A stretch of 64,000 nucleotides of DNA from Actinoplanes philippinensis (lineage in GTDB: Bacteria; Actinomycetota; Actinomycetes; Mycobacteriales; Micromonosporaceae). Positions 8,868-16,382 of this stretch are shown here, piece by piece. The stretch covers positions 1-64,000 of the forward strand of contig NZ_FONV01000024.1 in the NCBI RefSeq assembly GCF_900113015.1, in the 5' to 3' direction. Under the pieces are notes generated by a model that was not told the DNA's origin, ran no database searches, and saw only the letters and a list, made by a program, of their open reading frames with translations. The translations under genes were made by a program, and so were the position numbers. Numbering within the stretch: position 1 is the stretch's first letter; every line of letters begins with the position of its first letter.

Positions 8868-9574
8868 CGGGCACGCTCCGCGGCCACCAGCAGCTCCTCG
8901 ACGGCGTCGTCACCCTGCTCGGCGAGGAACCGTTCCACCTCGACCTGCCAGCCGTTCTCCCCCGGAGGCAGAGCCCACACGTGCTCGTGGGCGGCCAGTT
9001 CGACCCCGGTCCCGGTCAGGTGCAGCTCGCCCAGCCGCCAGTCGCCGACCACCACGGGCATGCCCTCGGCGCCGGTCACCTCCGGCACGGTCACCACCTC
9101 CGCCTTCTCGGCGGCCAGCGCGGCGACCTCAGCGGTGCCCGCCTGCACCGCCACCCGTACCCCGGCCAGGTCCTCCGGCACGGCGCCGCCGCCCTCGGGC
9201 ACGGCCACCAGGGTGCGCGTGGTGACGTACGGCCGGGTCAGCGCCGCCTGCTCGATCCAGGGCACGTTCGCGTCCAGCCCACCCACGACCACGTCCAGGA
9301 CCCGATCGCGGAGCGCGGCCATCAGCGACGACTCGGACCCGGGATGCCACTCGACGGTCGCGCCCAGACGACCGGCGAGCCGCCGCACCAGCTCGACCTC
9401 GGCCCCGGACGGCTCGCCCTCCAGCCGTACCCACGGCGGATTCTCGGTGACCCCGACCCGCAGCACCCCGCCCCGCACGTCGGCGAGCGTGCCGCCGGCG
9501 TCCTTCGGCCATCCACAGCCCGCCGTCGTCACCGCCAGGAGAAGCCCCACCACCAGCACCCCGAACCGCCGCAT
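8864..9574 (-). CDS. Family 3 (amino-acid type) solute-binding lipoprotein
   Basis: A 236-residue periplasmic-binding-type protein. A signal peptide with lipobox TAGC is followed by GVLRVGVTENPPW, the typical start of SBP_bac_3 domains, and by a glutamate-containing PSGAEVELVRRLAGRLG block. The ATG at 9574 is chosen since GGAGG lies six bases upstream; the ATG at 9592 has no such site. There is no permease or ATPase gene beside it, and it is coupled to a CDF transporter, so it may be an orphan sensor or binding protein rather than part of a complete importer. Confidence 0.78.
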   Translation of the reverse strand: MRRFGVLVVGLLLAVTTAGCGWPKDAGGTLADVRGGVLRVGVTENPPWVRLEGEPSGAEVELVRRLAGRLGATVEWHPGSESSLMAALRDRVLDVVVGGLDANVPWIEQAALTRPYVTTRTLVAVPEGGGAVPEDLAGVRVAVQAGTAEVAALAAEKAEVVTVPEVTGAEGMPVVVGDWRLGELHLTGTGVELAAHEHVWALPPGENGWQVEVERFLAEQGDDAVEELLVAAERAR

Positions 9575-9832
9575 CCTCGACCTCCACCCCATTCCGGCGT
9601 CCGCTGGCTACCCACCCCTCACCACCTCATGCCCCGGACTTCACCCGTCCGCCCTCGGCGTCCGCATCGGGCATTTCGCCGTGCCCCCATTCCTTCCCGC
9701 CGGCCGCTCGCACCACCCCCTCGCCTACGCCTCGCGCGGCACCTTCCCCACCCTCTGCTCTTGGCCGGGAGGAAACGGGATCGGCCGGTGGGACGGTTAC
9801 GGCGGTTGATCGCCGGCGGTAGATTTCGCGGC

Positions 9833-12022
9833 ATGTTCGGGGGTTCGGCGCGCGTGGTGGGTGGCCGGTACCGGCTGTCGGGATGGCTGGGCCGCGGCGG
9901 GATGGGCGCCGTCTGGGAGGCCCACGACACCCTGCTCGGGCGGGATGTCGCACTCAAAGAGATCCATCTCCCCGAGGACGGCGGCGGACCCGCCGATCCG
10001 GGGGATCCGATGGTCCGGCGTGCGTTCCGGGAGGCGCGGGCCGCTGCCCGCCTCCGGCATCGGGGCATCGTGACGATCCACGATGTCGTCACCGAGGGCG
10101 GGCGGCCGTGGATCGTCATGGAACTCGTCGACGGCCCCTCACTCGCGGCGGCGGTCCGTGTGCAGGGGACCCTGACCGAGCAACGGGCCGCCGACATCGG
10201 ACTGCAGGTCGTCGACGCGCTCCGTGCCGCCCATCGGCAGGGCGTGCTGCACCGGGACGTCAAACCCGCCAACATCCTGCTCGGCACCGACCGGGTCGTG
10301 CTGACCGACTTCGGCATCGCCGCGATCGACGACGCCACCTCGATCACCTCGACCGGGCAGATGGTCGGTTCGCCGGCGTTCCTCGCGCCGGAACGGTTCA
10401 ACGGGCAGCCGGCGACCGCGGCGACCGATCTGTGGTCTCTCGGCGTCACTCTCTACATCGCGGTGACCGGTCGATCGCCGTTCCCGGGTGAGGACCTTCC
10501 CGGAACGCTCGCCGCCATCCTGCACCGCAGTCCCGAACCACCCGCCGAGGCGAGCGCCCTGTGGCCGGTCATCGCGGGTCTGCTCGCCAAGGATCCGGCC
10601 GGCCGGCTCACCGCCGACCAGGCGCACACTCTGCTGACCGCCGTCGTCCGAGCCCACGACGAGCCCTCGCGAACCGGCGCCGTCCGCCGCACCGAAGCCA
10701 CTCGCCGAGACGGCGGACAACTGCAGCCCACCGCCGTCCCGGACGGCGACCAGCCACCGACCACCCCGGACGACAGCCGACCACACCCGGCCACGGTCCC
10801 CGACGGCGAACGGCCCGAGCCCGCCACCGTCCCGGACAGCAGACCCCCGAAAACCGCCACCGTCCCGGACAGCAGAAACCCGCAGACCGCCACCGTCCCG
10901 GATGGCAGACACCCGCAAACCGTCACCGTCCCGGATGGCAGACACCCGCAAACCGTCACCGTCCCGGATGGCAGACACCCGCAAACCGTCACCGTCCCGG
11001 ACCGGGAACAACCGCGGCCCACCGCCGCCGCCCCGGACGAGGAACACCCGCAGACGGCCACCATCTCGGAACGCGAACGACCACTCAGCGCCACCGTCCC
11101 AGAAGGCGAACGGCTCCTGACCGGGGAGCCCACGGCGACGGGCGATGCGGATGGCCGTCATGAGCTGTCACCGGCTCCGGTGACACCAGCACCGGCGGTC
11201 TCCGACCCGGCCGCTGTGGTTCCCGCATCGTCGCGCGCCCGTCCGGCGGGCACCATGCCGGACAGCGATCCGCGGTCGGCCGAGCCACCGATCGCCGGGC
11301 CGGCCGTCGCAACGCCGCCGCGCGACGAACCGGCGTCGACAGTGCCGCGGACCGACGGACCCCCTGCCGGAGGGGGTCGACGGCCGCCCGCTCAACGGCC
11401 GGGCGGCGAGGGTGTGGTCGCCCCGGGACACCCGCCGCCGGTGCGCCCGGCGGCTGGGCACACCGGGAATCCGGCGGGATGGCTCGACCCCGCTGCGGAG
11501 AGAGGTGGGCGGCCGTTTCCGTGGCAGGGGTTCTGGACGGTGGTGCTGGTCGTCAGCACTGTCATCGCCGCGTGGGCGATCGTCCGGACGGCGTGGCGTG
11601 AGTGGGACCGGTCCTCAGCGCCGATCGTGGACGGCGATGCGATGTCGCCGTCGCCGTCGCCGTCGCCGTCCGGGCCACGGGATGCGATTCCGGCGGCGTT
11701 TCTCGGTGCGTGGTCGGGCACGGCGAAGCAGCCGATCGGGGTGGTCGAGTCGTGGCGGGTGACGATCACGTTCACCGCGTCGTCGCGGACCGGCGGGTTC
11801 GACACGTCGCTGAGCTGCGACGGCACCCTGACGGTCATCGAGCCGTGGCCCACCGAGGGGGAGATCCACCTGCGGCAGAAGACCGGGTCGAATCCTCGGG
11901 GGACCTGTGTCGACGCGGCCGAGGTGACCCTTCGTATCGGCGGCGAGGGGCGGATGGAGATGGTGTGGCAGGACCTGGGTGAGCCCCTCAACATCGCGAC
12001 CGCGTCGCTGACCAGGGCGTGA
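9833..12022 (+). CDS. Membrane Ser/Thr protein kinase with tandem-repeat linker
   Basis: A 729-residue Hanks-type kinase. The glycine loop GRGGMGAVWEA is at 20-30, the ATP lysine at 42, HRDVKPAN at 140-147 and DFG at 159-161, so all catalytic elements are present. Residues 270-450 are a Pro/Asp-rich linker with 11-residue units (DGRHPQTVTVP). A single membrane helix lies at about 567-588, and about 115 residues follow outside, with two to three cysteines and no PASTA repeat. The external part probably senses an unknown signal. A TAGATT box ends seven bases before the ATG, which suggests a leaderless mRNA. The 258 bases upstream (9575-9832) hold no other gene. Confidence 0.92.
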   Translation: MFGGSARVVGGRYRLSGWLGRGGMGAVWEAHDTLLGRDVALKEIHLPEDGGGPADPGDPMVRRAFREARAAARLRHRGIVTIHDVVTEGGRPWIVMELVDGPSLAAAVRVQGTLTEQRAADIGLQVVDALRAAHRQGVLHRDVKPANILLGTDRVVLTDFGIAAIDDATSITSTGQMVGSPAFLAPERFNGQPATAATDLWSLGVTLYIAVTGRSPFPGEDLPGTLAAILHRSPEPPAEASALWPVIAGLLAKDPAGRLTADQAHTLLTAVVRAHDEPSRTGAVRRTEATRRDGGQLQPTAVPDGDQPPTTPDDSRPHPATVPDGERPEPATVPDSRPPKTATVPDSRNPQTATVPDGRHPQTVTVPDGRHPQTVTVPDGRHPQTVTVPDREQPRPTAAAPDEEHPQTATISERERPLSATVPEGERLLTGEPTATGDADGRHELSPAPVTPAPAVSDPAAVVPASSRARPAGTMPDSDPRSAEPPIAGPAVATPPRDEPASTVPRTDGPPAGGGRRPPAQRPGGEGVVAPGHPPPVRPAAGHTGNPAGWLDPAAERGGRPFPWQGFWTVVLVVSTVIAAWAIVRTAWREWDRSSAPIVDGDAMSPSPSPSPSGPRDAIPAAFLGAWSGTAKQPIGVVESWRVTITFTASSRTGGFDTSLSCDGTLTVIEPWPTEGEIHLRQKTGSNPRGTCVDAAEVTLRIGGEGRMEMVWQDLGEPLNIATASLTRA
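10900..10998 (+). repeat. In-frame 33-base tandem repeat in the kinase linker
   Basis: Three identical 33-base units run back to back (10900, 10933, 10966), each coding for DGRHPQTVTVP. Diverged copies built on the TVPD core extend on both sides, from about 10780 to 11110. The period is a multiple of three, so copy number can change without breaking the kinase frame. Confidence 0.9.
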
Positions 12023-12080
12023 CCCCGGGACACACCCGTGAGACGCCTTGGGGCCGGATGGGCCCGGGCGTCGCGCGGCA

Positions 12081-12128
12081 GGTACGGGACTCGCCGTGCT
12101 GCGGTTGTGGCGCGACCAGTCCCGTACC
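12081..12128. terminator. Bidirectional hairpin between the kinase and the PadR-operon
   Basis: GGTACGGGACT (12081-12091) pairs perfectly with AGTCCCGTACC (12118-12128); CGCC and GGCG inside the loop can extend the fold. It lies between convergent genes and is read as a shared terminator. Confidence 0.65.
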
Positions 12129-12138
12129 CCCTCGTGGT

Positions 12139-13023
12139 TCAGATCGGTGAGCGTCGCCTGCTGACCGTCGCGGCGATCAGCAGGACCAGGGTCGGCGCCG
12201 CGGACACCGCGACCTGGGCGGCGACCGGGGCGTCCCCGACGATGCCGTTGAGCAGCACGACCTGCATGATCGTGATCAGGTTGCAGATGCCGAGGGCGGC
12301 GACCGCGACGGGCACCCGCGCGTCCAGCAGGGACCAGGCGACGGCGACGGCCGTCAGCGCCAGGAAGGCCTGGCTCTCGATGAACAGCGCGGGGCTGAGA
12401 ACCGTGCCGGAGCCGGTCGGGAGCAGGATGACGGCGGGCGGGACGGCGAGGAGCCACCACAGTGGTGCGGAGCGCTCGCGCCGGCGGGTGCATGCCAGGA
12501 CGCCGGCGAGCAGCGCCGCGAGTGGGGCGGCCCCGAAGCCGGCCTGCATCCAGGGACCGCCGAAGCGGGACGCGGAGAGGATCGACGCGACCAGGCCGAG
12601 GACGGCGGCGGCCGCGGCCACCCGGTACGCCCCGCGGGTCAGCGTGACGATCGCGGTGACGTGCAGGATCAGCGCGAGCAGGCCGGCCGTCGCATATTGG
12701 ACGATGCCGTCGGCGCTCTGGAGGATCGCCGTGAGGTCGAGGGGCAGCGCCCGCAGCACGTCGCCGGCGGCCGCCTGGACGAGCAGCGCCAGCGCGGCGA
12801 GGCGGGTCGCGGACTGCAGGAACTCGGCGGGACCGCGGTGCACGTCGGCGCCCGTCCGGGCCCGGAAGGCACCGGTGAGCAGGGAGAACGCCTCGCGCGC
12901 GGTGAACCGGGCGGTGCTCTGCAGGACGGTGTCGAGGATCTCGTCACGCGGGTAGTGCGCCGGGTAGAGGTTGACGAGCCGGGCGTAGCGGCGCTCCACC
13001 GCGGTGGTGTGATCGGTGGTCAT
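12139..13023 (-). CDS. Polytopic membrane protein paired with PadR regulator
   Basis: A 294-residue protein of unknown function. About 65 N-terminal residues (RRYARLVNLYPAHYPRDEIL) look like the short cytoplasmic lead found in many actinobacterial membrane proteins encoded with PadR regulators. About six or seven hydrophobic segments follow up to the C-terminal RRRSPI. Its ATG overlaps the PadR stop by four bases, so both are made from one message, and the regulator probably controls this protein. An export or stress role is plausible but is not shown by the sequence. Confidence 0.7.
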   Translation of the reverse strand: MTTDHTTAVERRYARLVNLYPAHYPRDEILDTVLQSTARFTAREAFSLLTGAFRARTGADVHRGPAEFLQSATRLAALALLVQAAAGDVLRALPLDLTAILQSADGIVQYATAGLLALILHVTAIVTLTRGAYRVAAAAAVLGLVASILSASRFGGPWMQAGFGAAPLAALLAGVLACTRRRERSAPLWWLLAVPPAVILLPTGSGTVLSPALFIESQAFLALTAVAVAWSLLDARVPVAVAALGICNLITIMQVVLLNGIVGDAPVAAQVAVSAAPTLVLLIAATVSRRRSPI

Positions 13024-13343
13024 GCGGGGCTCACCGCCGCCCGGGTCACGCGGCGCTCGGTGACGACGCGGGCGGCGGCGGCCAGCTGCTCGGCGTGCTC
13101 CTGGAGGGCGGCGCCGCCCTCGGGGGTCAGCTCGTAGGACCGGCGGGCCCGGCCGTTGACGATCTGCTCGTCGACGACGCGGATGTGGCCGGCGGTGGCG
13201 AGGCGCTCGAGTGCGGTGTAGAGGGTGCCGGTGGCCAGCTGGATCCGCCCGCTGGACAGGGCCGACGCCCGTTGGATGATCGCATACCCGTGGAGCGGCC
13301 CGTCTTGCAGGGCCGCGAGGATGAAGTAGGTCGTCTCCCGCAT
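13020..13343 (-). CDS. PadR family transcriptional regulator
   Basis: A 107-residue winged-helix regulator. RETTYFILAALQDGPLHGY is the standard PadR opening, followed by GTLYTALERL and a wing containing NGRARRSYELTPEG. The short length puts it in the compact PadR subfamily, which has only a small dimerisation helix. The ATG at 13343 is chosen because the family consensus starts exactly there. It leads a two-gene operon with the membrane protein downstream, and an inverted repeat lies 10 bases before its start, consistent with autorepression. Confidence 0.9.
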   Translation of the reverse strand: MRETTYFILAALQDGPLHGYAIIQRASALSSGRIQLATGTLYTALERLATAGHIRVVDEQIVNGRARRSYELTPEGGAALQEHAEQLAAAARVVTERRVTRAAVSPA

Positions 13344-13352
13344 GCACTCGAC

Positions 13353-13374
13353 TATACGTAGTCCAACTACATAT
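13353..13374. promoter_or_regulatory. Inverted repeat before padR (candidate operator)
   Basis: TATACGTAGT and AACTACATAT are imperfect inverted arms separated by two bases. The element lies directly upstream of the PadR start, in a short AT-richer stretch, and resembles the symmetric sites that PadR dimers bind. Confidence 0.55.
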
Positions 13375-13468
13375 GACGAGAGCGGAGTCATCGGGGGACT
13401 CGGGCAGGCGGGCCGCGACGGCGGCATTGGCCCTGTCCCCCGCACCGCCCCGGGGACAGGATCGGGGT

Positions 13469-14635
13469 ATGCATGCCGACACCCGCGTCGTTCACCTCCG
13501 TGTCCCGGTTCCGGACAGCACGCCGCTGAGCGTGCCGCTCTACCAGACGTCGTCGTTCGCCTTCGACGACCCGGATCCGCTGGCCGACGGCCTCAACCGG
13601 CCGGACGGCCCGTTCGTCTACTCCCGTTTCGCCAACCCGACGGTCCGCGCCCTCGAGGAGACCGTCGCCGAGCTGGAGGGCGGCACGGCCGCGATCGCCA
13701 CCGGCTCCGGCATGGGCGCCGTCTCGCTGCTGCTGCACAGCCTGCTCCGGGCCGGCGATCACGTGATCGCGCAGCACACCCTCTACGGCGGCACGCATGC
13801 CGCGCTGCGCAAACTCGCCGACCGCATGAACCTCACGGTGACCTTCGTGTCCGGGCACGATCCCGAGGAGGTACGCGACGCGCTCACCGAACGCACCCGG
13901 ATCCTCTATCTGGAGACCGTGGCGAACCCGACCGGCCACGTCAGCGACCTGCCCGCGCTCGCGCCGATCGCCCGGCGGGCCGGGGTCACGACGGTCGTCG
14001 ACAACACGTTCGCGACGCCGCTGCTGTGCCGCCCGATCGAGCACGGCGCCGACGTGGTGCTGCACTCGGTGACGAAGTTCCTGGGCGGGCACAGCGACGT
14101 GACCGGCGGGATCGCGGTCTTCGCCGACGACGCGCTCCACCGGGAGGTGTGGGCCGAGGCGGTCGAGTTCGGCGCCGTGCCGGATCCGTTCGCGGCCTGG
14201 CTGACCCTGCGTGGCCTGCAGACCCTGCCGCTGCGCATCGACCGGCACAAAGGCAACGTGGCGCGGGTGGCCGGGTTCCTGGCCGGGCATCCGGCGGTCG
14301 AGCGGGTGCTGTGGACCGGCTCCCCGGATCATCCGAGTCACGCGATCGCCTCGGCGTTCGTCGGCGGCTTCGCCGCGCCGTTCTGCTTCGACCTGGCCGG
14401 CGGTCACGAGGCGGGTCTGCGATTCCAGAAGGGGGTACGGGTGATCAAGCTCGCGCCGTCGCTGGGCGGCACGCAGACCCTGATCCTGCACCCGGCGTCG
14501 AGCTCGCACCGCCAGCTGGACGCCGACGCGTTGCGGGCCGCGTCGATCGGCCCCGGCACCATCCGGATAGCCGTCGGCATCGAGCATCCCGACGACCTGA
14601 TCACCGACCTGGACCAGGCTCTCAGCGCAGTCTGA
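13469..14635 (+). CDS. Cys/Met metabolism PLP-dependent enzyme (cystathionine synthase/lyase or methionine gamma-lyase type)
   Basis: A 388-residue trans-sulfuration-family enzyme. The PLP lysine is K203 in SVTKFLGGHSD; Y105 (TLYGG), D178 (VVDNTF) and the YSRFANPT loop complete the cofactor and substrate sites. The family acts on cystathionine, homocysteine, methionine or O-acyl-homoserine, and these activities cannot be separated reliably by eye. The ATG at 13469 is preceded by a CAGGAT sequence six bases away, which may act as a -10 box rather than a ribosome site. The stop overlaps the convergent PhzF gene by 14 bases. Confidence 0.88.
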   Translation: MHADTRVVHLRVPVPDSTPLSVPLYQTSSFAFDDPDPLADGLNRPDGPFVYSRFANPTVRALEETVAELEGGTAAIATGSGMGAVSLLLHSLLRAGDHVIAQHTLYGGTHAALRKLADRMNLTVTFVSGHDPEEVRDALTERTRILYLETVANPTGHVSDLPALAPIARRAGVTTVVDNTFATPLLCRPIEHGADVVLHSVTKFLGGHSDVTGGIAVFADDALHREVWAEAVEFGAVPDPFAAWLTLRGLQTLPLRIDRHKGNVARVAGFLAGHPAVERVLWTGSPDHPSHAIASAFVGGFAAPFCFDLAGGHEAGLRFQKGVRVIKLAPSLGGTQTLILHPASSSHRQLDADALRAASIGPGTIRIAVGIEHPDDLITDLDQALSAV

Positions 14636-15371
14636 CGACCCCGCCCACGCGGGTCGTACGGCCGTCGGTGTCCGCCCACACCGCCGACGGCCGCCCCAGC
14701 GCGTCGCCCTGCCACACCTCGACCCGCCTGCCGAGGTGGGCGGCGAGACATCCGGAGCTGTTGGCGTTGGCCACGTCCTCGTCGACCCCGATCGCCGGCG
14801 CGAACAGCCGGGCCCACGCGACCGGGCCGTCCAGGCGGTAGACGAGACAGCCCAGCAGCCCCAGGTCACGGCAGGCCCGGGCGAGCCGGGGGAAGTCGGG
14901 GGCCAGGGCCGCCGGGTCGGCGACCGGGATCAGCAGCCGCGGGGCGCCGGGCGACGCGACCACGATCCCGCCCGGATCGCCGATGCCGAGGGCGCCGAGG
15001 ATCTGGCCGAGGCCGGCGGGTGGCGGCTCGATCGTGACCGGCCCCTGGTCGAACCACACGGCGATCCCGCCGCCGGGCCGGCGCGCGGCGGTCACCTCGT
15101 AGGCGCGGCCGCCGGTGTGCTGGGTGAGCCGCTGCCGGGGCCGGCCGCTGCGGGACAGCAGGACCGCGTGGGCGGCGAGAGTCCCGTGTCCGCAGTTGCG
15201 CAGTTCGGCCGTACCCGTGAAAAAACGAACGACCGGGAGATCGAGGAAAGCGCCGTGCGACGCGCCGCTCGATCGGACGATCGCGCAGCGATCGCCGTCC
15301 TCGTCGTCGGCGACGAGGGTGGGGCTGCCGCCCGCGCCGTCGCGGACACACGCGTCGACCACGGTGATCAC
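14622..15371 (-). CDS. PhzF-like protein lacking the usual catalytic glutamate
   Basis: A 249-residue protein of the PhzF/diaminopimelate-epimerase fold. The second conserved block is clear (FFTGTAELRNCGHGTLAAH, residues 50-68), and NANSSGCLAAHL near the C-terminus matches the paired half. In PhzF isomerases the first half has an S-E-T-x-F motif with the catalytic Glu; here the equivalent place reads SHGAF (residues 38-42), so His replaces Glu. The N-terminal G-N-P block is also changed, to GGSP. It may be a catalytically altered or inactive member. It starts with GTG at 15371 without a clear ribosome site. Confidence 0.75.
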   Translation of the reverse strand: MITVVDACVRDGAGGSPTLVADDEDGDRCAIVRSSGASHGAFLDLPVVRFFTGTAELRNCGHGTLAAHAVLLSRSGRPRQRLTQHTGGRAYEVTAARRPGGGIAVWFDQGPVTIEPPPAGLGQILGALGIGDPGGIVVASPGAPRLLIPVADPAALAPDFPRLARACRDLGLLGCLVYRLDGPVAWARLFAPAIGVDEDVANANSSGCLAAHLGRRVEVWQGDALGRPSAVWADTDGRTTRVGGVVRLR

Positions 15372-15454
15372 ATCAGCAACGGTAGTTTCCCGGCCGCGGA
15401 ACCGGGCAGAGAGAAGGGTGCAACGGCAGTCACACCGGACGAGGAGGCCCCCCG

Positions 15455-15676
15455 ATGGCCGGCAACGAGCACGAGGTCAACCGCAGCGCTCGCAGCGGGC
15501 GGTTCGTCAAGGAGAGCACCGCGGAGCGGAACCCGCGCACCACGACCACCGAGAAGGTGGGTGGTGACTCCGATCGGGGTGACCGCGAGGTCAACCGCAG
15601 CGCGAGCACCGGCAAGTTCGTCACGAAGACCACCGCTGAGCTGCACGCCGACACGACCGAGACGCAGAGACTCTGA
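15455..15676 (+). CDS. Small protein with internal duplication
   Basis: A 73-residue hydrophilic protein made of two copies of one motif: EVNRSARSGRFVKESTAERN at 7-26 with its TTTTE tail, and EVNRSASTGKFVTKTTAELH at 45-64 with its TTET tail. It has no signal peptide, membrane segment or cysteine, and is Arg/Lys/Thr/Ser rich. GAGGAGG lies a few bases before the ATG, and a very strong terminator follows, so this is a free-standing, well-expressed-looking gene. Single-motif relatives of the NRSA-tG-FV type occur in actinobacteria as small hypothetical proteins. The function is not known. Confidence 0.75.
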   Translation: MAGNEHEVNRSARSGRFVKESTAERNPRTTTTEKVGGDSDRGDREVNRSASTGKFVTKTTAELHADTTETQRL

Positions 15677-15690
15677 TCCTCCTCGGAAAG

Positions 15691-15728
15691 AAGCGGCCCC
15701 CCGTCGGAACGTCGACGGGGGGCCGCTT
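15691..15728 (+). terminator. Strong hairpin terminator
   Basis: AAGCGGCCCCCCGTCG and CGACGGGGGGCCGCTT form a perfect 16-base stem with a six-base loop, followed by a T. It ends the small-protein gene; its last T is also the first base of the -35 box of the tetR promoter. Confidence 0.85.
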
Positions 15729-15757
15729 TGCACGTAGTGCAACGATGCACTTAGTGT
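15728..15757 (+). promoter_or_regulatory. Promoter and probable operator of the tetR-mmpL operon
   Basis: TTGCAC (15728-15733) and TAGTGT (15752-15757) are 18 bases apart. The direct repeat TGCAC(G/T)TAGTG occurs at 15729-15739 and 15746-15756 and covers both boxes, so a repressor bound here would block the promoter. The GTG start lies six bases after the -10 box, so the transcript is probably leaderless. Confidence 0.7.
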
Positions 15758-15763
15758 AGGAGG

Positions 15764-16363
15764 GTGACCATCGATCGACGGTCGGCCCTCAAGGCCCGTC
15801 ATCGGCGCGCCATCCTCGACGCGGCCGGCGCTCTGATCGCCGAGGGCGGCCGGTTCAGCGTCGACCAGCTCGCCGAGCGTGCCGACGTCTCCCGGCGCAC
15901 CGTCTTCAACCATTTCGCGTCGATCGACGACGTCGTCACCACCGTGTGCACCGAGATGCTGCACGTGGTGATCGACGGGTTTCGCACCACCGTCACCTCC
16001 GGCGAGCGGGAGTCGATGTTCACCGACGTCGCCGGGGCCCTGCGGGTCACCGACGTGCCGGGCATCGTGGCGTACCTCTGGCGTGCCCTGGGCGGTTTCG
16101 CCCCGGGCAACCCGCAGGCCGCCCAGATCTTCCACGCCACCGTCGCCCGCACCTGCGAGGAGATGGCCCTGGAGCTGGCCCGGAAATATCCCGAAGCCGA
16201 CCCCCTGGACGCCGCGATCCTGGTCAGCTCACTGATGAACGGCACCGTCGCGGTCGCCACCCACTGGATCGCGGTGACCGCCACGCAGCTCGACGAGCGG
16301 TCCCGCGAGCTGTGGCACAGCCTGCTCGAACGCATGATCGAAACAGTCCGCAAGGGCTACTAG
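15764..16363 (+). CDS. TetR family regulator of the adjacent MmpL exporter
   Basis: A 199-residue repressor-type protein. The N-terminal HTH (about residues 12-58) contains FSVDQLAERADVSRRTVFNH, a typical TetR recognition unit; the rest is a helical ligand-binding domain. The GTG at 15764 has AGGAGG directly against it, too close for a ribosome site but correctly placed for transcription to begin at the start codon itself. It precedes an MMPL-family exporter by 19 bases, so it most likely controls that pump and itself through the repeats in 15729-15756. Confidence 0.92.
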   Translation: MTIDRRSALKARHRRAILDAAGALIAEGGRFSVDQLAERADVSRRTVFNHFASIDDVVTTVCTEMLHVVIDGFRTTVTSGERESMFTDVAGALRVTDVPGIVAYLWRALGGFAPGNPQAAQIFHATVARTCEEMALELARKYPEADPLDAAILVSSLMNGTVAVATHWIAVTATQLDERSRELWHSLLERMIETVRKGY

Positions 16364-16382
16364 CCAGAAGGAACGAACCACA

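Noticed and set aside
10900..10998. CRISPR-like array in the kinase gene
   Set aside because: The units are contiguous with no spacers and lie in a coding frame.
10139..11161. A minus-strand frame across the kinase repeats with its own repeated peptide
   Set aside because: The peptide repeats are only the reverse reading of the 33-base DNA repeat; the kinase frame has full catalytic motifs.
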